Source: Musa acuminata AAA Group (lineage: Eukaryota > Streptophyta > Magnoliopsida > Zingiberales > Musaceae). Taken from it: a stretch of 64,000 bases of DNA. Positions 23,201-36,600 of this stretch are shown here, one piece after another (position 1 is the first letter of the stretch; each line of letters begins with the position of its first letter). The stretch is from contig NC_088337.1 in the NCBI RefSeq assembly GCF_036884655.1, positions 32,594,501 through 32,658,500 of the forward strand, written 5' to 3'. A program made the translations under genes and the position numbers. The notes under the pieces were generated by a model. It worked only from the letters and a program-made list of their open reading frames with translations. It made no database searches and was not told the DNA's origin.

Positions 23201-24858
23201 TGAAGCATGGATGACCTGATACACAGAAATCAGTTCAGATCACAAGAATAGCCACTTCTACCAAGGTATACAAAATATTTAAGAGATATAAACTGACAAC
23301 AGGGAAGAGAATACAACATATGAAACTTTTTAATGGAGCTTGATACTCTGCATTTCTGAGTTTGCGTTCCAGGCAATCTACAGATTATGCCAGATTCTCA
23401 CATAAAATCAGTTACGTACATCCAATAATAATGTCTCCATGTAGCTAATGGCTAATGTCATCGCCATTATGCAGAATATCTTCACCAGGCTAGCTTCAGA
23501 CTGATGGTTTACCTGGAACTTGTTTTGTAAGTTCACAACAGAAACATCATCAGAAAAAAGTCATGTAGACACATTCCTATGGCAAAATAGGACATATTCT
23601 ATGTAAAACTCCATGATATACTCCTATAGCAAAATAGCACATACTCCATGTAAAGGAATAATCATATCTGAAATTTTCAAGGAATAAGCATGACATTTGA
23701 TTTCATAACTGCAATTTTCAGCTTGTTATTTTATGCATCAACAGTTTTGAGACAAACACTAGATTGACTCTGCCAACTAAATAGAAACTGCTGGCTTGCT
23801 TTATTCGATGTAGCAATTTAAATAGTAGCTGGGTAAAACCCAGATTTAGTTGACAGTCGACAGTACCACCTAACCCTGAGCTTCACTTGACAAACGAATT
23901 TATATGCTGTGAAAATCCAACAAGCTTGAAGTTTCACTAAATTGATGCATTGGGAAACTCTCTAGTTTGTACATCAGGGAGTACTTTTGGAGCTACATCT
24001 CTGTTAGCCTGTTCTAAAATCTTCTATACCAATTTTGTTCAATTTGTATTGGACAAGATTGGCAGAGATTCGACAATGAAGCACTTTCTAGTAGGATCAC
24101 TTTTGCCCATTAATTGGATACGGTAGCAAATACAACTATATTTTCTCCAGCACAAGACAAACATATTATATTGTACTACTTAAACTTGTTTGAGCAACAA
24201 ATTCCCTGTTTGCTCACTGATATTGCTACAATAAGAGAATGTCTTCCAAGTTTCCTTTTAATATATGTACAGCACTAAACAAGTATGTCAAGAATTCACA
24301 TTCACTGAGCCATAGGATCAAAATTATACAGAACAACAAAAGTTAGAAATCCACATTTCCTAAGTACCATAGAAGAAAACACTTGAAAACAAATTTTGAC
24401 CCACTGCAAATTGATTCAAGACCACACCTTTAATAAGAGGAATTACCTGGTGTAGTGAAAGTCTAAAAGGAACACAGCTTAATAGATCAGCTGTAAAATA
24501 TTTTAGATGACACAGACAATTCCTACAACTAAACCTAAACCAGAAACTGCTCATCTCAATTTAGTTTGCAGAAAATACACAAGGGAGCAAACTCGGAGAT
24601 AAGAAGCATTAGAGGGAGCTCGTGTTTCTTCAGTTTGACAGTTTTGATCGGATTAACTGGAACATAAGCATTTAGCTGACTTGCAAGCAAGCTTGTCAAC
24701 ATTCCAGGTGTCTGAATTAATGATCATGCCAGCTCTCATATATTTCTATATCTAGTTCCACTCTATAAGAAATGATGGTCCCCGTTTCAGAATAAGACCT
24801 GTCGGCTAGCACTCAAGAACCACAGAATCCAATCAGCCCATTCTCTTATTGTAACAAA
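20212..24858. other. HPt upstream region and 3.5 kb without recognisable genes
   Basis: 20212-20640 holds the HPt leader and promoter, with a long CT-rich tract at about 20430-20525 (GA-rich on the sense strand). 20640-24858 has moderate AT content and scattered short open frames on both strands, none with homology or good splice phase. A tandem duplication of about 48 bp lies at 23578-23657. The right end is the 3' flank of the RRM gene. Confidence 0.45.
23578..23657. repeat. Two-copy tandem repeat, about 48 bp
   Basis: CTATGGCAAAATAGGACATA, then TTCTATGTAAA, is repeated as CTATAGCAAAATAGCACATA, then CTCCATGTAAA. Confidence 0.7.
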
Positions 24859-26150
24859 TCAGTAGCTTAGACTCGACTCCAGTGAGCTGCCCTGAGACTC
24901 TGCCTCCACTCTAGATTCCTGCGAAGAACTCGTGGATGGTCTCCCCTCAGCAAGACTCAGACGCAGAGGCCGCCCTTCAACCACCTGAATTACAAGAAAC
25001 ATCCATAGAATTTTTCACCATAAGTTTGACAAATTAATCCAACAACAAAGTGATAATTAAGTGAAGCAACATGAAACAAACAGGAACCCAAAAGAGTATG
25101 GAACCAATACCACTCCGTTCATGGCTTCAATGGCAGCTTGGCACTCCTCAGCGGAAGCAAACGTCACGAACCCAAACCCCCTCGACCGGCCGGTATCACG
25201 GTCGAAAATGACCTTAGCACCCAACAGGCCGGGCTGGGAGAAAAATGCATCCCGGAGGGCCTGCGAGGTGAGACTCCATCCGAGGTTCCCCGCATAGACT
25301 TTGTAAGGGCTGTCGACAAAGCCGCGGGATCTCATCCTGGGCCCCAGCACTTCCCTTTCCCCTCCCCTTGGCACCTCTGGGAAGTTCACCTTCACCGTCC
25401 GGCCACCCACTTGCTGCATTATCATCCAACCAAGAAGCCACGTTCACATTCAAATCAATCACGAGAAAGAATGCATGCAGTAGATCAGCAAATTGGTATG
25501 ACTCACGGAACCGTCGAACATACGGATGGCCTCGTTGGCCTCCTCGACGCTGGCCATGGTGACGAACGCAAAGCCGCGGCTCCGCTCCGTGACCCTATCG
25601 TACACCACCTGGTGCGAACGCCACAGAAAGTGAAGGGTTAGCGCAACACCTAAAGAACGGGCAGCGACGACTGCTGGAGAGGAGATCGAGGAGAACGAAC
25701 CTCGACGGTCTCGACGGTGCCGGCTTCGCTGAAGACTTCGGCGAGCTCGGCGGGAGTCATGGTGAAGGGAAGATTGCCGACGTACAGCCGCCCCACTTCT
25801 TGCCGCGGGAAGACGGCTCTCGTGCTCGCTTTCGACCTGTTCCACACCTGCTCCTCTTCATCATCATCTTGCTGCTCGTCTTCGAATTGTTCTACATCTT
25901 CATCTTCGTCGCCTGAGTAGGAAGCGACGGCGGAAGCGAAGAGGGAGGTGGAGTTGTGGAGACGAGAGGGAGAGAAGGGAAAGGAAGGAAAGGGGAGGAG
26001 GACGAGGGTTTTGAGGCGGAGAGATCTGGGTCCACGGGAGCGGGGTAACGAATAGTGATGAGAAGGGCTGGTCCGGTCGCGGTGGGCGGGAGAATGGGAG
26101 GAGAGCGTGGGAACGCCATGGAGGGAGCGAATGGAAACGACGGTGGCCAT
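24859..26150 (-). CDS. CP33: Chloroplast ribonucleoprotein with two RRM domains, cp33 type (4 exons)
   Basis: These proteins bind, stabilise and help edit chloroplast mRNAs. Minus-strand exons: 25701-26150, 25507-25608, 25111-25413, 24859-24984; all introns are phase 0 and the product is 326 residues, close to Arabidopsis CP33. Seen in order: a Ser/Arg/Pro-rich N-terminus typical of a plastid transit peptide (about 1-65), and an acidic linker rich in D and E (about 75-100). RRM1 follows with RNP2 LYVGNL and RNP1 RGFAFVTM, then RRM2 with VYAGNL and RGFGFVTF, and finally a Ser/Glu-rich tail. I start at 26150 because it gives a good transit peptide. An in-frame upstream codon near 26288 would place unrelated leader sequence before it. 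RNA targets cannot be read from sequence. Confidence 0.93.
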
Positions 26151-27059
26151 TTCTGAGCACGCTTCGTGAGAGAGGAGAGACGAGACAGAAACAGAAGGGA
26201 AGAAAGGAATAAAGCTCTTCTTATCCTCTGGCTTTAGATAAGTTGGCCTCTGCTTGATCTCATCCATCCATCCATCAAGAATCCGCACGAATCTCGATGA
26301 GACGACCTATTTAATGCTGTAGAATCACGATTGCAATAGCTGTTTCTTTTTTTTCAAGATAGTTATATTAATTAATTATTCAAATGATATACAATAATTA
26401 TATACAATTGCAATAGCTGTTTTTTTTATTTCTCAAGATAGTTAAATTTTAATATTACTTATTTAAATGCTATAGCTATAGAATTACAATTGTAATACCC
26501 CTTTTTTTTATTTAATTAGATTAATTACTTGTTCAAAGGTGCATTTTATTATTTACTTCTTATTGTTTCCCCTATTATTCTCATTCCCTTGCAACTCTGA
26601 ATCAAGTTAATTTAATCAAGCCAAACAATATATTACTTGCCAAAATGATTACAAGAAACTCCCCAATAAAAGACTAAGTCAATAGAAGCCTTGACAGTAT
26701 AAAAGACTCGTGTTCTCTATATACAGACACGAGTTGAATCCCCAGATCGATCACAAATCACCTTGTACTAACCAGCATAAGTTATGTTATTTGTTCTTGA
26801 ACTATGAAACAGCAACGAGTTTTGTCTCGAGGATTCCCCTTTGTGAACTGCATAATACACAAGCTAAGTATAATGACTTCTCTACATATTCCCATATTTT
26901 ATTGAAAGACCAGCAACAGCAGTGATGGTATTATTAACTGTAGACATCAATGGATTGGACGCACAGAACAATAGACTCGTATATGTTGAGTACAAACAAA
27001 TGAAATCAACAGTGACCGACTGGCCTTATGCAGCTTTAGGAGGCGGTAGAAGAGCGTTG
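26151..27059. other. Intergenic DNA with a degenerate repeat
   Basis: 26313-26520 contains two to three copies of a unit of about 77 bp starting ATTGCAATAGCTGTTT (26330 and 26407), with a T run and TCAAGATAGTTA. The rest is AT-rich and shows no gene; the right end is the 3' flank of the coiled-coil gene. Confidence 0.55.
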
Positions 27060-30000
27060 TCAATGGAGATTCCGGGTAATCAAACCCTCGAATATGGCAT
27101 AGAGATCCTTGTTGTCAGGCCCAAAAATCTCCCCAGCCTTTCGCAGTGTTTCCTGGAATGGGATAAGAAAAAGAGCTTTGATCAAGGAACATCGAGATAA
27201 TGGAGGAAAAGGGGAAGGGGCTTGTGATACTCTACCTCTCTTGTTTGCTTGTGTGCGTTCAGTTCTTTGACATTGGACAGGAAAGCACTAAACTGCTCAT
27301 AGGACAGACGGCTCCTGCATGACACAACTCACAATAGTTCATTATAGACGATTAAATTCACAAACCAGATTCTGTAACGACTCTTTTTTTTTCTCATTAC
27401 TACATGAAAGGAAGCACTTTTTTTTTTCCCCTTAGGAAGAACACCACTTCCAGTGATTCATGTTTGCAAAAGTTGTGAAAAAGCAACTAGTGATATTTAC
27501 AATGGGTAATGACCAAAATCAGTGTAGAATTGCGCTTTTTTTATCTAGGAAAGTTGGATATATGTCCCTTAAAACTCCATACAATCATATTTATGCTCAA
27601 GAACTAAAAGACAACTATCCTTGCAAGTCAAATATGATCATTTTGTTCCTGTCAGGGCTACCCCATAGACCCTTATACATACCTAACTTGACGGAAGAAC
27701 TCTTTTCCATCAACTCGAGTTCGTCCTGAAACAGAAGATTCATGGATCAGTGGGGCAATCAGGAAAATGTAAGACTCTGTGCATTTTCTACTGGAGTGGA
27801 AATTAGCAAATGCAATTCTGGTATATTCAAACAACAGATAACCAAATTCTCTGACCAAACACCATGAATGTCAAAGGCATCTCATGCGACCTGCTAGTTG
27901 TTTTCTAAAAATAAGGATTTGGCTCAAGATTGCCCTTTTTTAATTTCAGGGTTTCTCTAAACTTGGAAGTTACTACTTAGCAGGTTTTGGCTCAATCCAA
28001 TCAAGTCTGTAGTGTATACCAATTTCGCCATATCCCCTTTGACACCAAGATCTAGTTCGAATTCCAACTATCTCTTCCATTTGTTTTGTTTGCTTGGACC
28101 CGTTGAATTCGTTAGATAATGATTTCTATATTTGAAAAAGTGTATGCTGCTATTTGAACCTTTTTTGCCACCCTCCATCAGTTCATTTATACTGAATGAA
28201 CCATGTTTCAATCAGAAATGATTCTATCATTGATATATCTGCAATTCAATATGGATAGATATATCCAACATATATATGTTTCTCCCTCCCTCACATTTTT
28301 ACCGTGCAATTTGGAATAGTGAAATGGTCGACATTCATCCTTCTTTTTTCTTTATCCTCACATAATGTTTGGTATGTTTTACGGTGATTTAGGTATATCG
28401 AGCATCTAGATTTTCTTTCACATGGATGATATTGAAGGGGGAAGAGAGCAGACAGTAGAACATCTTAATCTAGAACTTCATGGCTGTTTCATCAAAATTC
28501 AATACTTTTTAACACTTCCAGAAACAAATTTATTGTTGCACTCAGTTGCAGTTGTTCTCAACCAGAGAAGACTAAAATGTTGATAAATTTGGCATTGTTA
28601 AAATTGGATGACTGCTTATCACACTAGGATGTATACAGACCTGTTCATCATTGCCATAAAAATTTATGCAAGAAAAACAAATTAACTCTCGACTAAACAA
28701 TAATTTCTCTGATTCATATTTAATAATAAAGAAAAACAGCAAACATAATGTTATATTCTAATTCAGTTTCCAATTCTTTTCTGACTAAAGATTTATGCAT
28801 TTAGTTAAAATGTCAGATGATCAGCCAGCCAGGTCCATATGTCCCATCCTATCTTCATTTGCAAAATTTTGTTCATATTCCATTATTTATTTATTTATTT
28901 GACAGCACTTTATAGCCTCCTAAATCAGAGTAAAGAAAGAAACTTTGGCAACCTGTTCAGTTCCATAAATCATATATTATCAGTGAGAAACATTGAAAAC
29001 TCACCTGCTTGGGCTCCAGTGTCAAAGGGAGAGCTCATTGAGTTGTGATGGCTTGACGGCAAGGAAGAAAATACAGATGACCTTTCCTCAAACATGTTCC
29101 TTGTGGTTGCAACTGAAATAGAATGCCGCCTTGGTGGAGAACCTGGAGGAGTAAGTCTCGGTGTGCTACCAAGTGATGCTAATGAACCAAATACTCTGCC
29201 CTCTTTGGAGCCTGAAACAAAGCAGTAAGAATGACTTATGAATTGAAGTATCTAATATTGGTCTCCACCAAAATGCTAAACATAATAATCAGCATACCAT
29301 CTATTTCACCAGAACCACCTTGCTCTGAAAGAGAACTTCCAGTTTCAGATAATCGACTTTGCTGAGAATATTTTATTGGAGATGATCCAACTTCGTCATC
29401 TGACAAGAATTACAAAGAATTTCCAACAGTGAACTCATTCAGTGTCCTAAGTCTTATTTATCCACCACATGATATATTTATGTTACATGAATCTTTTCGG
29501 TGATATGCTATATACCATTGATAATTTAGAGTGATCTAAGAAAAATTATTTGAAAATCAGGATCAGTTGGTGCAATACCTTCAACAAGCGATCCACTTGA
29601 GAAACTAGCTGTTTCTGATACTTTTGGTGCCACCCTGGCAACTCCTTGCTGCACAGAAATGATCGTGGTTAAATCACTACTTTATTGACTCCAAATACTA
29701 AAAACTCAAAGTTGAGCAAAGTAAGAATGCATCCACACTTTGTCCTAGAAAATCTTCAGTGAGAGGATTAATCTATTAAAATCAATCCATTAAAGAATGA
29801 AGATTTTGCAACATAGTCATTAATTCATTACTGCATGTAGATTTTGCAACATAGTCACTTACTGGACTTTCTTCTTCATCTTGCAGAGACTGCATAAGTG
29901 TCTTCTTAAAAATTTCCAACTACACAAAATAAATGAAGATATAAGAATACTAAGAACAAACAGTATACTAAAGAATTTAAGATGCATAGGTAAAATGATG

Positions 30001-31370
30001 TTGATTCCTATGTGAATAGATTAGACTAAGATGCATAGGTAAGTACACATTTGAATCCCAAGAAGACAATTTTGTCTTCATCCTTCAGACACAACAAAGT
30101 GTTCCTTAAGCAACTGAGCACAGACTGGAATTATCTGAAAGTCTTGTTCCAAGATCCATCAGAGATACGAAAATCCCTGACCTATCATGTAATAATTCTC
30201 GTTAATATCATTCAAGCCTTTGTCACATCAATGTATTCATAGGTTATACAACAGAACATAAAACCAGTCAGGCTTCAATATTTGTAAGACAAAATTTTAC
30301 AATCAATTAGCTGGTTGTTAACTCCACAGAGCTGCTGATTTTTCAAGAAAACTAAAAAAGTTGCTTACCAAGTAGTAGTATGCTCATAATATGGGAACAT
30401 TTACATTTTGGAAGGTGCATGGTGGATAAATTCAAATCAATTGGCTGCTTCCAAGTAGCCAATTCAAAGTACTGAAGCATAAAACCTATAGGACTAATAC
30501 TGCAGATTGAGTTTAGTTAAGAGTCTTGCTGCCAATTGAATCAGATAAGAAGCGGAACCTTGCTCTGGAGGTCAAATTGCACCCCTTAGTTGCAACAGCT
30601 TCTTAAAGGAGTGTGTCGAAGAAAGGGGAGTGCACAATTTGAGTTGAACACTATAATGTTCAGGTTCTAAGTGTATAAACCAATTCAACATAGACTCGAA
30701 TTCTTTCTTGAGAAGAAAACAAATGTGGAACTTTAATTAATTATCATCCAAAATAACCGGGACAGACCAATTCTAACTTGGTCGCTGTAATAGAATCGAA
30801 GTTTGTCTATAGAAAAACAATGCCGAACAAAGGGATTGACCCTTATCGAGAAACTTGGTAATGTATTAATCAAACAAAATCTGATTCGGAGATGAACAAA
30901 CTGAAGTGGAATGAATGGGAAGGGGAACGAGTACCCTGGACACATCTCGGTTGAGTTTCTTGATGGTGTTGGATAGCGTCGCGTTCTCGTTCAAGAGCGT
31001 CTCCTGAGAAGGGCGAAGGGCATGAGAAAAGAGCCGATGGACCAACGGTGGGGTTCGCAAAGGAGCATTAGAAGAAGAGGCGTCGGACCTTTTCGTCCTG
31101 GGCGCGGCCGAGCCGGTCGGAGACGTCGCCGAGGGAGGCGTCGAGGTCCTCGAGCTTGGCGCGCAACTCGGCGACGATGTCGTCCCGCTCGGAAAGACGG
31201 AGGCGGAGGGCGGAGACCTCGGACTCGAGGGCGGAGATGCGGGTGGCGAGGGCGATCGAGGTGATCTTCCGCGCCACGTCCAGCTGCTCGAAGGGGTCGG
31301 TGGGCAGCGCCGACAACACCGCCTCAGGCAGATCGAATTCGGGCGGCCCCCCACCCGATGCCTCCGCCAT
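27060..31370 (-). CDS. At4g15545-like coiled-coil protein (9 exons)
   Basis: Minus-strand exons: 31089-31370, 30935-31003, 29863-29919, 29579-29648, 29298-29399, 29005-29211, 27683-27725, 27236-27314, 27060-27152. Lengths total 1002 bases (333 residues) and all phases match. The N-terminus has FDLP and DPFEQLDVARKITSIALATR, followed by a long coiled coil (about 40-117). The middle is Ser/Pro-rich and carries SLGSTPRLTPPGSPPRRHS. The C-terminus carries VDGKEFFRQVRSRLSYEQF, then LNAHKQTREETLRKA and IFGPDNKDLY. The whole order matches Arabidopsis At4g15545 and At1g16520. From memory these have been linked to ER bodies as NAI2-interacting proteins, which I am not certain of. The biochemical role is unknown. 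The first donor (GTCCGA) is weak but is the only one that keeps frame. Confidence 0.92.
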
Positions 31371-32329
31371 CTGCCTCCCCCTCGGCCTTCTTGCTCACCC
31401 CAACACTCCTCCCCCTCTTTGTTGGATTCCTCTGATTACTTCCGTTAAGATGGGCCGAGACACCAACAAATCATCGGCGCGGTTATTAGAGCTAGAAATG
31501 GGATGGAGGAGAAGGAGGAGGAGAACGATGTGTGGGTATACGAATGATTTGGTCACAAGGCAGTGGGTGGCAGAGAAGGCACGGATTGGTATGATGAGAT
31601 AAGGTGAAGGAAGGAATGTGTGGTTGATGATCAAATATATCTGATGATCTAAAGCGCGACAATTACAGGGGGAGTCCTCCGTGAGCACGAACTCATCATC
31701 CTTCATTAATCGAGGTCATAAATCTATCATGAAGGAAATTTATAAGCATTAAAATCCAATTATTGGTATGCATGATAGATAATATTCAACCAACTTGGTC
31801 AAACTATTATCTACTTCGATTTTGACAATTATGTTCGATCGTTTCATGTCACATGTGCAAAGATTATAATTGAATGACCATCTAAATAATTCAGCCGCAA
31901 TGTATTTGCTTATACACACAATCTTGACATTTATACATGCCGAGAAAAGTTAGAGAAATTATAAGAAATACTTTTTGCTGTTTCTGTTTCCTTCCTCACA
32001 ACACACACACAGTCACGACCGAGACCTAAAAAGTATGAACAATTCAATGGCGGAAGGAAATCCCACCGCTGCATCTAATGATCATCGAGTCCCCCATGAA
32101 GCCCCTCTTCAACGCCTCTCACTTGTCTTCTTCCCCCTCTCTCTCTCTACTTGCAGGTCTTCTCCCTGCACACTATGTTGGTATGTTGAGGTCACTTCTC
32201 ACGAACTTTTTATGGGTCCTCCTCTTGCACCCATCGGAGTATCCTATCTCTGTGTCTCCTCGTCATTGCCTTTGTCTTCTTCACCTTGTAGAATCTAGAC
32301 CTTGTCTCTTCTCACCTCGCCAGACCGCC
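31371..32329. other. Promoter side of the coiled-coil gene and 3' flank of GATL
   Basis: No additional gene is supported. Open frames at 31395-31706 (-) and 31975-32341 (+) have no recognisable domains. Confidence 0.5.
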
Positions 32330-33388
32330 TTACTCTTCTAAGGTGGGTAACGAAGACCTGTAGAGGTCGTAGGGTGCCCAAAGGTAGTCCACAGCACAAG
32401 GCTTTCTGGAGTCCAGCCTCAACCAAGGCTTTCCTTTGCCACTCCAATGGAGAAGGCTGATAGGCCCTGGGTGAAGGCTCCTGCACTTGCCTTCGATGTT
32501 GTCTCCGCCCAGGCCGTGCTGGTTCCATCTGTGATCCACTGCCTTGATGTTTCCGGCCAGTACCAGGAGGAATGGTGGCAGAGAACCCAAGTGGTAGATC
32601 CGCTTCTGCTTCTGCACCGCCATCCAGTCTTCCACCATCTTGGTGTAGCCACCCGACCTCCACTTCTCGACGTCCATGACCATCACCCCGGTGTTGAAGT
32701 AGCAGGGCTGTCGGCCGACGAACGTGCTGGAGAGCGTGGCGTCCGACCAGAAGGCGTCGGTGAAGTACTTGGTGAAGTTGGCGTGGCAGTACTCCGGCGC
32801 CGCCACCACATGGTCTCCGAGCTCCACCTCCCACAGGTGGCGGATGTCGTCGACGACGATGATGTCGGAGTCGAGGTAGATGACGCGGCGGACCTCAGGA
32901 GGGAGGATGTCAGCGAGGTAGATGCGCGCGTAGTTGAGCGGCTGGTCGAGGGCATGGCGGATGGAGCGGGAAATGCGGCCGCGCACGCGGGCGGAGTCGA
33001 AGCGGTACACGCGGAAGTCGAGGTAAGGGAAGGCGGAGCGGATGCTGGCGAGGACTTCGGCCTCGAGCCGGGCGGCGAGGAAGTGGAAGGTGACACTCTC
33101 GGGGCACGAGGTGTGCTGGAGGATGGAGAGGACGGCGGCCATGGTACCGCGCAGGTAGTTGGCGTCGAGGGTCATGGCGATTTCGACACGCCCCGCGGCG
33201 GACGGCGACGCGCACTCGTCGCCGTTCCGGAAGGCGGGGGCCTCCCGGAACGCGGGAATGGACGAGGTCGTGCTGGAGGGGCGCCGGATGACATCGATGC
33301 GGATGCTGGAGGCGGAGGTGGCGCAGTCTGCGGCGACGACGAGGAGGACGAAGGACAGGAGGCCGTGGCGGCGAAGGTAGGAGGCCAT
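32330..33388 (-). CDS. GATL: Galacturonosyltransferase-like protein (GATL), GT8 family, single exon
   Basis: This predicted Golgi glycosyltransferase acts in pectin or xylan synthesis and is related to PARVUS/GATL1. The 352-residue frame is uninterrupted, as in other GATLs, which lack introns. Seen: an N-terminal hydrophobic segment (9-20) acting as signal or anchor, [11 protein letters not shown] (71-81), [10 protein letters not shown] (151-160), and the DxD metal/sugar-nucleotide site D173-S-D175 in [12 protein letters not shown]. Further on are [10 protein letters not shown] (230-239), [11 protein letters not shown] (287-297) and the conserved HWSGKGKPW (314-322). All key residues are present, so it should be active; the exact acceptor is not known for most GATLs. 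GC content is high, and this produces a 350-codon antisense open frame that is not a gene. Confidence 0.96.
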   Translation of the reverse strand: MASYLRRHGLLSFVLLVVAADCATSASSIRIDVIRRPSSTTSSIPAFREAPAFRNGDECASPSAAGRVEIAMTLDANYLRGTMAAVLSILQHTSCPESVTFHFLAARLEAEVLASIRSAFPYLDFRVYRFDSARVRGRISRSIRHALDQPLNYARIYLADILPPEVRRVIYLDSDIIVVDDIRHLWEVELGDHVVAAPEYCHANFTKYFTDAFWSDATLSSTFVGRQPCYFNTGVMVMDVEKWRSGGYTKMVEDWMAVQKQKRIYHLGSLPPFLLVLAGNIKAVDHRWNQHGLGGDNIEGKCRSLHPGPISLLHWSGKGKPWLRLDSRKPCAVDYLWAPYDLYRSSLPTLEE

Positions 33389-36300
33389 CCTGCCTCTACC
33401 GGAAACGGAGGTCTTACGAAGGCGGCGTCAGATGCGAAGGAGAAGAGGAGGGAAAGAATCCATGAGGAAAGGTGGAGGAGGAGAAGGTTAAAGGAGTGAT
33501 AACAGGGTGGGGCGGGCGAGAACAGCGGCGGATCCTTCGACGGTGGTGGGAAGCAGCGTGCGGAAGCGCGCGAGGCACGGGAGACCAGCTCCTCTGCGGT
33601 GGACTTCATCCGGTACTAATATCTAACGAAGCCTATTCCTGCCGGTGGAAGGCACGTTGAGGTTGACGAGGGGTCAACCGAAGCAATCCAAGGAATGCTC
33701 CAAAGTTAGACAAGGAAGGAGGTGATCGAAACAAACACCACTTCTGCTGCCATTAGAAAGCTGAGTATGGCACGCAGAGAAGACGGAAGACTGAAGGCAT
33801 TCAGATACACAGAGAGCAACACTTCTTTGTGCGGGCGCGCGCGAGTATATATATATATATATCTCTCTCTCTTAAAGAGAGATTCTTGCAAACCATCATC
33901 CTTACTATCGTGGTTCACTATATCGACCCATACCGCTGGCCATAAATGATATATATCTATCCGATGAATGATCCATATAGGAATCATCCTTTACTAAACA
34001 ATATCATAATTTAACTTATATCAGACGATACGAGGTCTATACCAAATAGTAACAATCAAAATTTGATTATTATCGATGAAGGGCTAAGATCACCCCATTT
34101 TAAATAATCAAATTGATCATTTGAATTAGAGGAATATATTTTTTTAACTCTTTTTGCCTCCTTTTTTAGTTCATATTACTCTCTCGATCTCTTTAACTTT
34201 CTCAGACTTGTTCTCATTTACATCTCTTTCTTATTCTCATATTTTACTCTCCAACTCAACAAAGTTAGAAAACTATGATTTTTTTATTAGATCAAATTTT
34301 AGACGATTAAGAATAAGATCTTCTTCAATCTAAATATGACGGAAGGAGCCAATGACAGTGGATGATTTTGAGAATATATGACATAACTTATACAATATAG
34401 ACATAGAGCAAAGCTTATCGTATTTACAACCATCATATCATGAAGAATCTTATGACTAACAATATTACAATTGATAGTTGGTCATAGTTGATCTTATGAT
34501 ACAGAATAGCATATTAGTGATGAAAATAAAAATTATGACATTCTCCATAATCATATTTACTTTAGGAGTCACTTTGGACATATGTGATTCATGATGATCA
34601 GATTACGATTATCATTATATTAATGCACCAATTACATACGATGCATCAATATACTATGTTATGGAATCAAATTTAGGATTGAGTTTGACAAACATATCAA
34701 ATTGATATACTAATACATAGAATCAATGATTTCAATCCATCACTTATGGAGCTATATCGTTCTCTTTTGTGGTAGAACTAAGTATATTAATCCATTGATT
34801 ACTTAATTTATTTAAATTTTAAAGTTTAAATTATTAATAAAAATCTAATAATTTAAATTATTTTTTTATAGATAATTCAATATTAACGAAAGGATAATTC
34901 GAAATGTACGACAAAGGTACTTCTCCGAAAAAAGATATTTATCACTATTTTTTCCTAAGTTAGATTTTTTTACTAAAATTATACTATATTTATATTTATT
35001 TCCAATTTAGAAATTCTAATTTTTTTTTAGGTTTTTTAGAGCTATTTTTAATATTTTAAAAAATTTTAGGTATATTTGGAGCTATTTTAGGTATATATAT
35101 ATATATATATATATTAGGTATATTATACCGATCATTAGTTGGTATACCAAAATGGGTCGAAATTGTGAACCTTATTTATTATAATTTATTTTCTTGAACT
35201 TTTAATAAGAAAACTTGAAAGATTAGGAAAAATATATTACTTTTTCAAAATTAACTTTTTTATTTCTAGATTATTTATCTAAATTTTTTTATTCCTGTCC
35301 ACCTTTCAACAGCTTTCAATGTGTATTTTCCTAAATAAAATTCTTGTTTACGATCCATGAGAACTATTTTTCTGTAAGAAGTTAATTTTTAGTCACATAT
35401 CCATCCACATGTGTGACTGAAAATAATGTTGAGACTATGCCTTAGTTTAGTTTTTGAGAAACACTCTATATTATTTATCATTTTTTATAGAGTATCCATT
35501 GCTAAATATGATTTTTTTTCCCTAGAGAATATAATTTACAGACTAGTTTTGCAAGATGTGAGAGTGTTTATAGATTTTGGCATGATGACTTTCTTAATTA
35601 CCATAATCTTATGATCATTAAAAATAACTCAATATATATATATTTATTTATTTATCTAAATATAGTTCTTTTAATAATCCAAGAGAAAATTATTTTCATT
35701 TGAAAAAGTTAAATTTTAGTTAAATACCCATCCATATTTCTGTCAATATATGTGGTTATATAGCTTGTTGTGCTTTTTTCATTCTATTCTAAATTGTGAT
35801 TAAAATTTTCTACTTAAAAAAATATAATTAATAAATATGGATTAATTTATTTTTTCTTCCAAATAGGTGATGAAGATTGGATTTAAGGATTTTTCTATTA
35901 TCAATCAAAATCTTTACTAGTTAAACTATTCAACGTCTTCAAAAATTATCAAGCAAGATTCTAACATAGAGATTTAATTTTTTAATCCATATTATACTCA
36001 ACTATATGTATTTAAATATTTTTTATCAAATCGGAATGAAATCGAATTAGACTGAAATTAAAATCAAATCGAATCAAAATCCGAGATAGATGGTTTGATC
36101 ATGAGTCGCTATTAAAACAAATATCTTTAAATTATAAATAATCTTATTTTAACTTATTTTAATTAAAAATAAAAATCATCGATCCAAACCAAAATTAGAA
36201 ACCAGAATCAGTTCCGGATCTGAAATCGTAGAATCCGAAACCCATGTCAGGTCTTGAACTATTTTAAGCAAATAAGTTGCTCCTAAGAACTAACTCAATT

Positions 36301-36600
36301 AAAATTTTAGAATATTCTGGAACCACATACTTTTGGGTCCCGCATGGTCCTTGCCGTGGCAGAGACACATCACCATGAGTTTGTCACCCATTGGCATACC
36401 ATCCGCCTGAGTCCTACCGATGAGACTATAAGCCAGCGGGTATTGTATGTTAAGCTGACGTCTCCACTCATCGAACCGGACCGGACGGAACCGAATCATA
36501 CTCGACAAAAGCAGCATCGAACCGTGGCGACGTCTACTTTTCTGGACCGACTTTGCTTTGGGGCGAAGATAGGGAGTGCCAGTCGAGGCGAAGCGCGCCG
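33389..36600. other. GATL promoter and AT-rich intergenic DNA
   Basis: 33389-33660 is GC-rich GATL leader and promoter. A TA-then-CT microsatellite lies at 33844-33872 and a (TA)n run at 35093-35113. From about 33950 to 36290 the DNA is very AT-rich with short A/T-only runs and no coding signal. 36000-36240 has repeated AAATCGAAT/AACCAAAAT-like words, typical of decayed transposon ends. 36300-36600 is the MO25 promoter and leader. Confidence 0.5.

Noticed and set aside
26151..26288. Longer N-terminus for the cp33-like protein
   Set aside because: The extension is leader-like, and starting at 26150 gives a typical plastid transit peptide.
32447..33499. 350-codon plus-strand frame
   Set aside because: It is the antisense shadow of the GC-rich GATL gene; composition is Gly/Val/Glu-rich with no domain.
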